Part shown: positions 35,067-45,879 of the stretch, piece after piece
Layout: each line of letters opens with the position of its first letter
How positions within the stretch are numbered: position 1 is the stretch's first letter
From: Cryptomeria japonica
Lineage: Eukaryota; Streptophyta; Pinopsida; Cupressales; Cupressaceae
Assembly: GCF_030272615.1 (NCBI RefSeq)
Contig: NC_081408.1
Span: forward strand, 341,769,793-341,833,792
Reading direction: 5' to 3'
Length of the DNA stretch: 64,000 nucleotides
Position numbers and translations under genes: made by a program
Notes under the pieces: generated by a model
Told to the model about the DNA's origin: nothing
The model's database searches: none
Seen by the model: only the letters and a program-made list of their open reading frames with translations

Positions 35067-37537
35067 GGAGAGTTTTGGTTTTGGTCAACATAAGTATGAA
35101 ATATCATAGGGACAATTGCATCACATTGCACAATCCCAAATACACATCAAAGGAAAAAATAAACATGCATGGATAATGTTGGCAATTTAAGAACCAAAAA
35201 TAGAATAATGCAACAATCATCAAAAGATCATTGTGGTAGAAATTAGGATCACATGGTACCCTTTGAATGATGAGAGGATACAAAGACATATAGAAGAACA
35301 TGTACCCACACCTATAGAAGAATATATAAGCATCCAACCTCATTGCAAGGAAGACAAAGGATAAAGGAGAAGATGATGAGATATAGATACAATAATGGGC
35401 ATGTGTACAAAGATGGGGAACCAAAAAGTAGCCAAAAGATTTTTTTCATGTTCATGTTATAAAAACCGTAATTTGTTCAAATTATAATGCAATAATTTTA
35501 TGGTTTGGTAGAACCACGTTTAAGGCCTAGTGAATATGGTTGTGTTATAACTTGTAGGGTGAGTGTATAGAAATGGTATACAAAAAAAGTGGCCAAATGG
35601 ATAATTTTTTCCATGGTATGTTCACATTATAGTAAAAATAATGTAAAATGATTGCACCATGGCTTGGTAAATACCAAGCCATAATATAAGTGTGTTCCAT
35701 AACCATAAAACACAAGAATTTTTTGCAACAAAAAAATGCACAAGTTTTTCCATTACAAAACCTAACCATGTTCAATAATCATTAAAAAAGGAAAAAACAT
35801 ATCCTATTACTCTTCCCATATTATTCCATATCATGTCATAGACTCTTTCTTACAATCTCTTCCATGTTTGACCACATATTCATCTAATGGGAGTTGTTAG
35901 TGAGAAAATGGGGGAACACAGATAGAAATTGAGCCCCAAGTAATTCTTATGTGTTGTATATATACACTAAATTCAGTCATGTGTGAGGAGTGAAGGGTTA
36001 GTCCATAATGTGCATTAACTAGTTAACAAAATGAAATCAACAAAAAATTATTACTATATAAACCATAACACAATAGATATAACTTGAGTCTCACAGAGAG
36101 AGAGAGAGAGAGATAACTTGACACACACACACACACACATACTTATTGTTTGTCAATGTACATATGTTTATCATCTCTCTTTCTACAACCTATGTTCTCT
36201 TATATACTATTCCCTTTATCTCCTCATCACAAACATTCTTCCCATTCACTCACTTCCCCTCCCTATTACATTATATTTTTGCCTATAAAAATATTTGGTC
36301 GATGTGACGTGTCCCTTAAATATGTTACTACTAATGTAGATGATGTCTTTTCAATTAGGAGTTCTACAACCTCCTTGCGGTGGTTTGTGGTAGGATCTAT
36401 GTGTAGTGTTGTAAATTGTATACCTATTATATTATCTGTCATTCTTCATTTCATGTGATTTTTTTGTTAGTTCTCTCTTTCATTAACATTTTTTTATTAT
36501 TAAAATTAATATAATATAATTATAATGTATTTATATTTTTATTATATAATATAATAAATTCTCGATTATATATATCAAGACATGTATTATATAATTATTA
36601 GCGATGCAATTAATTTATTAATATTAATATTTGTACTAGATTAATGTGATCTTCACGTGTGAAATTTTGGCACGAGTTTTCTTGTTGGTCAGAAATAATT
36701 GCTTGTATCATAATTTTACAAAAATAGTTTTATTAGTGATGTTGACCACTTTGGCTAGTAGATGCCACCAGCTTCATAGTCACTTATTCTTACACATAAC
36801 ATGTAAAACATATTCTTAGTTAAATCTTAACAAATTTCACTTTTGTAATGGTTACCATCTATAGTATAGAGAAGATAATCTTATACTAGTTGAGAGAATT
36901 ACAATTGGAAGTAAGTCCAAGATTATGTGATTTAAATATAGTAATATAAAGTAAAATGTTATATTAATAATTATTTTTAATCATGATATTGGAGTTATAA
37001 ATGTGTGTATTTAATAATTTTGTAGTTTAATTTGTTTAGTATAATTGGCGAGGATGATATATCAAAATTCTTATGTTATGTATGTATGTCAATGTTTTGC
37101 ATGAAATAAATGTTTTACATGTACATACCTTCTATATGTTGAGTGTTATGTGTCTTCTTGTCCATTATAAAACACATCTTTGTACAATAAGACTAATATA
37201 GATATTTTAAATACTTTAGTTATTTTATTTATTGAAGATTTTTCTTCCTATAAGTTATTCTAGAAATATTTTATTTACTTTAAAACTATTTTATTTTATT
37301 TTAGAACTATTCAAGAATTATTTTATTTTATTTTTATTTTGCTAAAGAACTCAAAATCAACCAACTATGAAGACTTTGTTGCAAGGCGTGCACCCTTGGT
37401 CTCCTTGTGTTGTGCAACACAACGCTTGGGTTTGTGACATGACTTAACTGCTTCCTGTGGATTCTATAAGTCTAGTGGTTGTATCGGGCATTAACAGGTC
37501 GATCTTTTGGTGCAACGAGAACCATACTTCTAACAAG
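35067..37537. other. Unassigned AT-rich spacer, possibly ending in an LTR
   Basis: No domain was recognised. If the primer-binding-like site at 37538 is real, the sequence just upstream (ending CTTCTAACA at 37535) is the end of an LTR; its start was not found. Confidence 0.35.
36095..36138. repeat. Short (GA)n and (AC)n microsatellite pair
   Basis: About nine GA units at 36095-36112 and about nine AC units at 36120-36138, separated by ATAACTTG. Confidence 0.9.
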
Positions 37538-37557
37538 TGGTATTAGAGCTTGGGTCA
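37538..37557 (+). promoter_or_regulatory. Primer-binding-site-like sequence (initiator Met tRNA type)
   Basis: TGGTATTAGAGCTTGGGTCA differs by one base from the common plant PBS core TGGTATCAGAGC and follows CTAACA-AG, the usual LTR end plus two-base spacer. No gag follows, so it would mark only a relic 5' LTR/leader in plus orientation. Confidence 0.45.
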
Positions 37558-38713
37558 CTTGTTCAAACCCCCTCGCTTGTTCAACTTCACTTGTGCCTAG
37601 TATGAATTGGTCAAGGTCAACCCTAACAACTATAATATTCATCAACCTATTGAAACCATGATACATTGCAAGAATTTTTTGATCTCAAACTTTATCTATC
37701 CTACCTTTAAATTGCTATCACCACTCATCTATCAACTAGAAAACAAATTCACCTTCAACTATATTACGAGAGTTTTAATATCAAATTCAAAATCAACCAA
37801 TCAATCTAGGAAGACTCTTTACTAACTAACTATTTGCACATCAATATTTAACAAGTGATTGTTCTAAAGAACAAATTCAACTGTAACTATTATAGTGATA
37901 GTTGTGCTTGTACAAATCAAAGTTGAAACCAACATCATTCATAATTCATAATTTTCATTGATCCAATCAAATTGTGATACATTCTACTTACAATAGTCTT
38001 TTGATCTCAAACTATTACCTACTCTACTACCATGAACAAATATGCAACAATTCATATATCAACAAGCCAATAAATACTATTATTACACTAATACAAAGAC
38101 AAATACTGACCACTACATAACACTATATATCTTAAAATTAAATCTATATATCTTAAAGGTGAAGTTGAATGACTCCAATTAAGTCCACGAGGGATCAGTC
38201 TTGCTGAGAGCAAGGTTTCGATATCATAAGGGATGATGTTGGGATCGTGTCCAAGGTGAATTTGATGAAATGGACACCTCTCAATCCTTGACTCTTAACT
38301 GAAAAGGTTTCAACAACCACTTTATGAAGGCTCTTACTGAACTGCCGCACCACAAATCTAAACCTCCATCAACAAAATCCCAAACATAATTTTTGTTTCC
38401 CTTACAAAATTTTAAAAGCATTTTTCTAAACGATTTTTGACTTTCACACATGTAACCTACGAAAACAAAATATTCCTTCGACATCAAATTCAAGACGAGA
38501 ATTCAAATACCCCAACGGGGAAAGCTTAAACGTCACAAAAACCCAAAATAATGACGACCAAAACGCGGAAAGAGTAGAGGCCGGCAACTAGAAACCTCCG
38601 AAGTTCTTACAAAAATCTCCGTCCAAAAATAAGTTGTCTTGATCAAAATCATTCATTTAAATACTTACAACCAACTGTAAAAACTCCCAAGTTTATTTTC
38701 TTGCAATTACAGA
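37558..38713. other. Spacer and presumptive promoter or leader of PCR-type gene 2
   Basis: No coding domain is seen. AAACGTCACAAAAACCC at about 38529 parallels the motif upstream of gene 1. TTTATTTTCTTGCAATTACAG directly before the ATG resembles a splice acceptor, as in gene 1. Confidence 0.4.
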
Positions 38714-39385
38714 ATGAAGTGGTCAACTGGTCTCTGTGGATGCTTCGAAGATTGCTCTACTTGTGAGTACATCTTCATCTGCGAGACAGCCATTAAAGCT
38801 TGAATTCCATTCATGTTTTATGATATTTATGAGATGGGTAAACAATTTGTGCAGGTTGTGTAACAACTTTCCTACCATGTGTTACGTTTGGACGGGTGGC
38901 TGAGCATGCAGAGAACGAGGGTTCTGGTCCTGGTCAGATACAAATACTCTATTCTCTTCTACTTGCAAAATCTGATTTTTCCTTCAATTGTGTTTTAATG
39001 GCGGATCTGTGAATTGCAGGCTGTTTTGCACAAGGATTTCTGTACGTTCTTTTTAGCATTCTTGGAGTGCCATGCCTGTACACGTGCGGATATAGGAAGA
39101 AACTAAGGCTGAAATATGGTCTGCCAGATGAACCATGTGGAGATTGTGTTGTGCATTTGTGCTGTGATTGTTGTGCACTCTCTCAAGAAGCCAGGGAAAT
39201 CAAGATTAGAATGGCCAATACACCTAAAGGTATCATTTCAGTTTTGCTTAAATTTTGGGACCATGATCAGATTACTTCACAGTCAAATCATATCAGATTG
39301 TGGGTCTAATGAAATTGGTGTATTTGCAGGGTGGGCTAGCAGGGCGATGGCTGCTCCCCATGCGGTTAAAGGCATGTTCAAATAA
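38714..39385 (+). CDS. PLAC8 / PLANT CADMIUM RESISTANCE-type Cys-rich membrane protein, copy 2
   Basis: Four exons: 38714-38762, 38855-38932, 39020-39229 and 39330-39385 (introns 92, 87 and 100 bp, GT-AG), coding for 130 residues. It starts MKWSTGLCGCFEDCSTCC and has PCVTFGRVAEHAENEGSGPG, the hydrophobic FLYVLFSILGVPCLYTCGY, the Cys-rich PCGDCVVHLCCDCCALSQEA and the tail TPKGWASRAMAAPHAVKGMFK. Exon 1 and exon 3 have exactly the same lengths as in copy 1 (49 and 210 bp). The usual CCxxxxCPC motif reads CCVTTFLPC. The role is inferred from family only: PCR proteins sit in the plasma membrane and affect divalent-metal transport, while other PLAC8 members influence cell number. This copy keeps the GW(A/H) motif after exon 3 that copy 1 has lost, so it looks closer to ancestral. 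Confidence 0.88.
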
Positions 39386-39481
39386 GAATCTTGAATGGAC
39401 CAATTTGTTCTTTGGGATTAAGAAAATTCTTGTTCCTCTCGTACCAATGTGCGTATTTATATTTGATGGTTCAAATTTATT

Positions 39482-39780
39482 TTAGAAGGGAATATATGGA
39501 TTTGTATTTGAGGGTATTTTATGCAAATCCAGTTGTGATGGATTGAGGGCACTTGCCCAATAGGGGTCTTTATATTCATTTAACTGTTTTACATGGTTTA
39601 AGAGAAAATATTATATGAATTTGTATGTGGATGGAAATTTCATTCAAATCCAAGTGTGATGGATTGGAGCACTTGGATAATAAAGTTCTTTATATGATTT
39701 CATTGTTTTAAATGGTTTAAGAGAAGATTGTATATGGTTTGTATGTGTATGGATATTTTATTCAAATTCAAATGTGATAG
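39482..39780. repeat. Degenerate tandem repeat, about 119-bp unit, third copy split by an insertion
   Basis: Units begin about 39482, 39601 and 39721 and share GAATTTGTATGTGGATGG-like, TTCAAATCCAAGTGTGATGG, TTCTTTATAT and TTTTAAATGGTTTAAGAGA. The third copy stops at 39780 and resumes after the 4.3-kb element at 44094, ending near 44150 (GTTGTTTTAAATGGTTTAAG). The array begins in the 3' flank, possibly the 3' UTR, of PCR-type gene 2. Confidence 0.8.
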
Positions 39781-39884
39781 TGTAGCGTCCACCTTTGATT
39801 TGACTTATTTTGACTAGAGTTGACTTTTATATTATGCTGATAGACTTATCTAGACTATATTTGATGATTTGGATGATGATTACT

Positions 39885-40525
39885 CATGTGCTTCAATTAC
39901 TTATTATTGATGTTAGACACTATTGGGCATATGCTATTTTGATGATCTATATGGATGTTGGTACAATGACAATTGATTATGTGATTTGATGATATATGTA
40001 CTTGATGGATTTTATATGCTCACTATGTGATGAATTATTGATAGATTAGATCACGTGCTTCAGTTACTTATTATTGATGTTAGACACTATTGGACATATG
40101 CTATTTTGATGATCTATATGGATGTTGGTACTATCGCAATTGATCATGTGATTTGATGATATATGTACTCGATGGATTTTATATGCTCACCATGTGATGG
40201 ATTATTGATAGATTATATCATGTGCTCTAGTTACTTATTATTGATGTTAGACACTATTGGACATATGCTATTTTGATGATCTATATGGATATTTGATGAT
40301 ATATGTACTCGATGGATTTTATATGCTCACCATGTGATGGATTATTGATAGATTAGATCATGTGCTCCAGTTACTTATTATTGATGTTAGACACTATTGG
40401 ACATATGCTATTTTGATGATCTATATGGATGTTGATACTATCACGATTGATCATGTGATTTGATGATATATGTACTCGATGGATTTTATATGCTCACTAT
40501 GCGATGAATTATTGATAGATTAGAT
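39885..40525. repeat. Tandem array, 167-bp unit, about 4 copies
   Basis: Units start at 39885, 40052, 40219 and 40359 with CATGTGCTYYARTTACTTATTATTG. They share TTAGACACTATTGGACATATG, TTGATGATCTATATGGATGTTG and GATGGATTTTATATGCTCAC. The third unit is 140 bp, lacking 27 bp around GTTGGTACTATCGCAATTG. The array lies near the left end of the 4.3-kb element. Confidence 0.9.
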
Positions 40526-42218
40526 TTATCATGGTTTTGATGATGGTTACGATTATGCCAACCCTACTTCATGATTACATTTGATTCAAAATGTTTATGA
40601 GATATGTTTGACTATTGTTTGACTGTCTTCATGATAGAGATGATTCCACATCACTCATTGTGAGTGGGATGTGTCATTGTGATTCTCTATCACTTGCTTG
40701 TTCTATATATGTATATGGATATGTGGTATTGTCATTTTGTGGTTGCAGGACTTTGCAGGTACCAGACATTGACTCCACTTGGCTTCACAAGTTTGAGCGC
40801 GTCTTTAGTTCCAATGGCTTATGTGGTTCGAAGATGGCATGAGTTTCCCTTCATATACTCTAGGTCTAAATTGTTCACCGTGAGTAGTCAACATCTTGGC
40901 ATAACTCGCCTTCTTAGTTAGTAAGCTTGGTCTTTTTGGTATTGCGAGTTCGGTTTATGTCAGTTGATTTACTTGATTGTGTTAGAGTAATTATGTGGCT
41001 CTTGATGTGCGGTTTTATATTTAGTAATGTTTATTTTAATGTATTTAATTTATTAGTTTTGAATATTTAATTATTTGGTATTTATATTTATTTGATAATC
41101 AATGTTTATTGATTTTATGATTATTTAATATTTGATAAGCTTTATTGTTGTTTACTATGCCGAGAGTGAGGCTAGGGTGTTTGGTTATTATTACTTTTTA
41201 TTTTCATTCCCGTGATGGTTTTCGGGTTGGCTATTCTTTGGAAATTTTTCTAGCAAGCATTCTTCCTTGGTCTTGGATTTCTTTTACTCTTGATTTGGAC
41301 TGAAGCTTGGTTGGATTTTGGTTTGGCTTTGTGGGAGCTCTTCTTCAACTTCATTCCATTACTTCAGGTTGCAGGTTGAAGTTCTTTTACTTTGTATTTT
41401 GATTTTAATGGCTTCTCTGTGTATGCATTGTGTTTGCAAGTGTTTTGGGTTTGGGATGAAGTATTATGTTATTCTATAGTTTTAATATTGTTGAAGGTTA
41501 ATATTTGGGGAGGAAACTTATGTTTAAGAGTTTTCATATAATTGTTGGAGAAATATTTCTGGTTTTTCCCGTGTATGTCGTTTCTCGACTCTGTGAAATT
41601 CTTGTGAAAATATGTGGTTGATAAATCTTTTGTTTGTATGGGAGTTGAATGGATATTCTTCCCCTTTGTGATTGCTTCAGTTTGAGAGTTTTTGGATTTG
41701 TTTTCATTGATTTCTTTGTGAGTTTGTAGTGGTTCTATATGTATTTTACCGTGAAGAAATTTGATTGAATATTGATTTAAAGTCTGAGTTGTTTTATTTT
41801 ATTTATACCTATGTATTCCTTGTTTCTAGGCATCACCATTCATGTATTTTTCAAGCCCTTTGGTTAAGTCTGGATTTTATTATTTTACCCGTAAGTTTTC
41901 TGAGTTTTTGGTAAGATTTGTGTAAATTTGTGCCGTTTCTGCAAACATGTTGCTTAAATGTGTAGAAGCACTATTCTGTTTTGTGTTTGCACTGTTCTGC
42001 ATAGCATAAGAGCTGTCTCAGAAGGCGTAAGAGCGAATCTGGGAATGAACGCACTCTTAGGATATGTATGCGCAATTCTAGAAATGTTTGTGTTGTCCTA
42101 CGGAATGAAAACGTTGTTCTTTTTTATAGAAGCACTGTTCTATGGGATAAAAGCACTAAACTGTCGTGTTCTGTGTTTTCTCAGTTTTGGTCATTTTTGA
42201 GGTATTGTCCCGAATTGA

Positions 42219-42425
42219 TTTTTGTACCAGAGGCTTTATTTGAGGTCTACTAATATTTTTCAGTTTTGGGTTTGATCCGTTTTGATGCATTTTGATGGTT
42301 TTAAGTATATTTGTTTCTCTAATTTTTGTACTAGAGGCTTTATTTGAGGTCTACTAATATTTTGCAGTTTTGGGTTTGATCCATTTTGATGCATTTTGAT
42401 GGTTTTAAGTATATTTGTTTCTCTA
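42219..42425. repeat. Tandem duplication, 104-bp unit, 2 copies
   Basis: TTTGTACCAGAGGCTTTATTTGAGG at 42221 and TTTGTACTAGAGGCTTTATTTGAGG at 42325 begin two near-identical units that include CAGTTTTGGGTTTGATCC and GGTTTTAAGTATATTTG. Only a few differences separate them. Confidence 0.9.
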
Positions 42426-44179
42426 TGTATAGTGGATATTTTAGACTCTCTTCCATGTTGATAAGCCATGGATCTTTGAGATGATTATTATGTTGTTTTG
42501 GACTAGCAAGTGAGTTGGCCTTGCTGTGATGTTATCTTTTATTTGATGGCAGCATTTGATGGCTTGATATGCCTTTGTTTATTGCTGGCCAAGAGGCTCA
42601 TTTTTCTATATTGATGTTGTTGTAGCCTTGCATATGTTGTGAGAGTATTTGTGGAAGTTTTTGGCTGCATTGAGTATTATTTTCATGTGTTTATGTTGGT
42701 TAGAGCCTCTTGTGATTTATTGTTGGGCCATGTTAGGAGGAGTGGGATTCCTTGTGATGATCGGGGTCACAAGAGATAGGCTTGCATGAAGTCTAGACCA
42801 CTAGGGCACATTGGAGTTTTCCACGATTTGCAAATAAGTGATAACCTAATAATTGATGGATTGGGTAGCTAGATTAATTAATAAGATGATAAATTGATTT
42901 GAGCCTCATGACTTAGTCCTAGGGAGGATGTTTTAGGATAAGCATGAGAAGGCCATGAAAATGGTAAGGTAGTCTCCCCTAGTCTCTTATAGGTTGAGAT
43001 GGCTCCACATGTCCATCAGGCTAGTGCTTTGTGTTATTATGTAATGAGGATGGCATGTGATGACACTCCACTCCTACATGTGTTTCCCCTTTATGATTTA
43101 TGATTATGCTTATTGGATGGATTTATGTCTTGATGAGTTTTATGCTTCTAGGAGTTCATTCTTGTTGTATTGTGTGAGTTCTTGCTTGAGAGTCCTTGTG
43201 TGGTTAGTCTCTTTGGTTATAGGTGTCAGCTTAGGTTTAGAGTGTGTGTTGGGACCTTGTGTCATCTCCTAGCATGAGGAGCGGTTCCTTTGGTTCCACA
43301 TGGTCGAAAGGTTGGTGCTTTTTAGCCATTGGGATGTTCTCTTGGATTCTTCATGCGTGGATGTGGATTCTTCTTCATGATGGAATATGGATGTACCTTG
43401 TAGCAGATTTATGTAATGAATAAGATGAAATTGCATGTAATGTAATATTCTTATATATAGTAGACGGATTCTAGTAGTAGAAAGAGCTATGCTCATGATG
43501 TATTTAATGTATTTTCATTTGTAAGATGAATTGTAGTTGTCCAATAGAATGGTTATTGCATTATGGTTCATTTGTATTATTTCATGGAATGTTTAGAGGC
43601 AAGTTAGAATGTAAAATAATCTTGGAAGAGGAATATTCGTAGATTGATAAGTGAAAATGTTAGAAGAAGTTAATTGGATCTAGTAAAGATGAATGATTAA
43701 TATAAATGCATTGGTAGAAATGAAATTATGCATATCATGAGGAATAAGTAATGTTGTAGGTTGCATATCTCATGGTTAGAGAATTAAAATATGATGCAGT
43801 AAAGTAAGATGAAATATACCTATCATGTGTGAAGTATGTTATTGTGGTAATGAATTAAGTAATGATGTTGAAGTACCCTAGGGAAAGGTTAATGATGTTG
43901 TGTATTTCCGCTTGCGTTATTTGATAAAATGAGTAATGATGTATGTTCATATTGGTTAAATGGTTAATGAATGTAAATAGATGGAGATGTTATATGTTGC
44001 ACTAGTTATTTTAGGTGTTAATTAAGAAATATTTTTTTACCTCCATTGCATAATATTGTTTAGTTTCTTTAGGGTATTTTGGCGGGCATTACAGATAGAG
44101 TATTTGGGTAATAGAGTTCTCTATATGTTTTTGTTGTTTTAAATGGTTTAAGAGATTTTTAAACATGTAATCAAAGTTC

Positions 44180-44506
44180 TTATTTGTATGTGGGTTAATG
44201 GGAGGATAAAGTTTTCTTAAATAGTTACTTTTTTAGGTGTGATGATTTCGAATTTGGTAGATTGGGTCATACCATGTGGTTTAGAATTGTGGCAATAGCA
44301 TGATCAAATAATTCAGAATGTGTAGTGCTATAAATTGAGGTATTTTATCATGGATTATAGGTAGAAGCAAATATATATATATCAAATGAGGCAAATCAAG
44401 CTATAAATCATGCATTCAAATGTACATATATAGCTAATGTAAACATGAATGATAAGGATGGACTATTAAATTTTGGATGACACCATATTGTCGTCATGTA
44501 CCTAAA
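44180..44506. other. Unassigned spacer
   Basis: Nothing recognisable apart from a short (AT)n run near 44374. Confidence 0.4.
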
Positions 44507-44523
44507 AAAATATGGCACCTCTT

Positions 44524-44781
44524 TTTTTTTGATTGGTAATTGGCTGAAGCCTGAATAACTAATGAATGGAGCTATGAACCAGTGGGGACACAGTAGGGGG
44601 CCCCATCCCCATTACATATATTTGAATTATTATTTAGATTGACCCCAAGACCTTCCCTATCCTATGGAAGGCCAAGAGTCACAACTTAGAATTCCACTTC
44701 AGATGTCCAAATTGGGAATTGAACTTGGGTCTCCACAGTGAGAACCCAGTGTTTCAGCCAGTTAAGCTCAACCCCTTGGAC
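44524..44781 (-). mobile_element. tRNA-derived SINE, about 258 bp, TSD of 17 bp
   Basis: The direct repeat AAAATATGGCACCTCTT flanks it at 44507-44523 and 44782-44798. On the minus strand the head has a GGTTGAGCTTAACTGGCTGA box-A-like stretch and AAGTTCAATTCCC, close to the pol III box B (GGTTCGANTCC), at normal tRNA spacing. The body follows and the other end is an A tract (plus strand T at 44524-44530) next to the TSD. The tRNA-like head, A tail and long TSD are the hallmarks of a SINE mobilised by LINE machinery. The family was not identified. Confidence 0.9.
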
Positions 44782-44798
44782 AAAATATGGCACCTCTT

Positions 44799-45255
44799 GC
44801 TACTTGTACTTGCATACATTGTTAGTGCACGCATAAAGCATGAAAACAAATTATGGTTAAAAGTATAAATAAAATAAAAATTTAAATAATATGCTATGAC
44901 ACATGACTAATGTTGAATTCAAAACCACTATGAACCCATAACACATTTACATGAAAATCTCAAATAGTTTAATGTAGGAGGGACCATGATACATATTGCT
45001 AGTATGCAGTTTGAAATTGCTAAGTCCCCATAGTTTAAGCACATGGAGTAATGGTTATCAACAAAGTTGCACCCTAGCTAAGATATTAACTTAGCTACCT
45101 ATTGACACGTAGAATGATCTCTTAGAGTGTGGTCTCTAATAGTAGAGGTTACTGACTTTCAATGGAAAACTGAAATAAAACTTTGAAAATGATCCCAAAT
45201 GCTTCAAAGGTGATCCTAAAGCGATAATGGTGATACACCGAAATTCTATCAGACT
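44799..45255. other. Unassigned spacer between SINE and LINE
   Basis: No gene or repeat was recognised. Confidence 0.4.
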
Positions 45256-45879
45256 TGTACCTTGCTATTTTTTTTTTTGAATAAGCCTTCTCTATTAAGT
45301 ATAAATATTAAAGTACATTTTCACAAAAAAGGCTGGGGAATACAAGATCACCCTGCGAAAGTCACACGACAAGATGTCGAAGTAAAAAAACAAAGCTAGT
45401 CATCAAAAAACTTCCTCAAGTAGCCAAAGCAGAGGCAGCCAAGGGAGGAGGATCTGGATCATCTTTCTTGCCCCATACATCAGCGGGGTCAGGAGTCGAG
45501 TCCGACACGAACTACCCATCTTTAGGGTCTTTGCCTTCTTCTCCTTCCTCCCGCCTAGGAGGTGAAATCACTAGAGCCAGGCAGGGAAACTTGGAGGTGG
45601 TGGAAGTACCAGAGCCATCACCCATAGCAAGAGCCAAAGTCATAGGATTAGCAGAAGGCCACCCCGAGGCAGAGCCATGAGGCGGTGGAGAAGCCGAGCG
45701 ACCTGAGACCGCGGGATCTAAGAGCACTGGGCGAAGGAACCGTGGCCACAAGACGAAGTGTGGTCGACAGAGATAGAATCCGACAACACTTTGGCAACCG
45801 CACAAGGGGCGTTGCCCCAGTGCTGAAAAGATCCTGTAAGTGGCCCACCTCCAAAGCCACTTTTTCAGCTTGTACTTGA

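Larger units (their letters stand above)
39781..44093. mobile_element. 4313-bp non-coding insertion with LTR-like ends, TSD GATAG
   Basis: The insertion starts TGTAGCGTCCACC and ends GGCGGGCATTACA, flanked by GATAG at 39776-39780 and 44094-44098. It splits a tandem repeat whose third unit rejoins when it is removed, so the boundaries are secure. No open frame longer than about 85 residues and no retroelement domain occurs inside, and the beginning is not repeated at the end, so there is no LTR pair. The best explanations are a very long solo LTR (some Ty3/gypsy elements have LTRs of 4-5 kb) or a non-autonomous LARD-like derivative. It contains two tandem arrays. Orientation is not certain. 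Confidence 0.85.

Noticed and set aside
34861-35176. Tyr/Met/Cys and His/Thr/Tyr-rich open frames on both strands
   Set aside because: They overlap the ACAT/GTAT microsatellite and have no domain.
36241-36458. 102-residue frame with hydrophobic N-terminal part
   Set aside because: No Kozak-like start, splice signals or family features; sits in AT-rich spacer and looks like chance.
44641-44781. Functional tRNA gene on the minus strand
   Set aside because: The tRNA-like head does not form a complete cloverleaf by eye, is followed by a long body and A tail and is flanked by a TSD, so it is a SINE.
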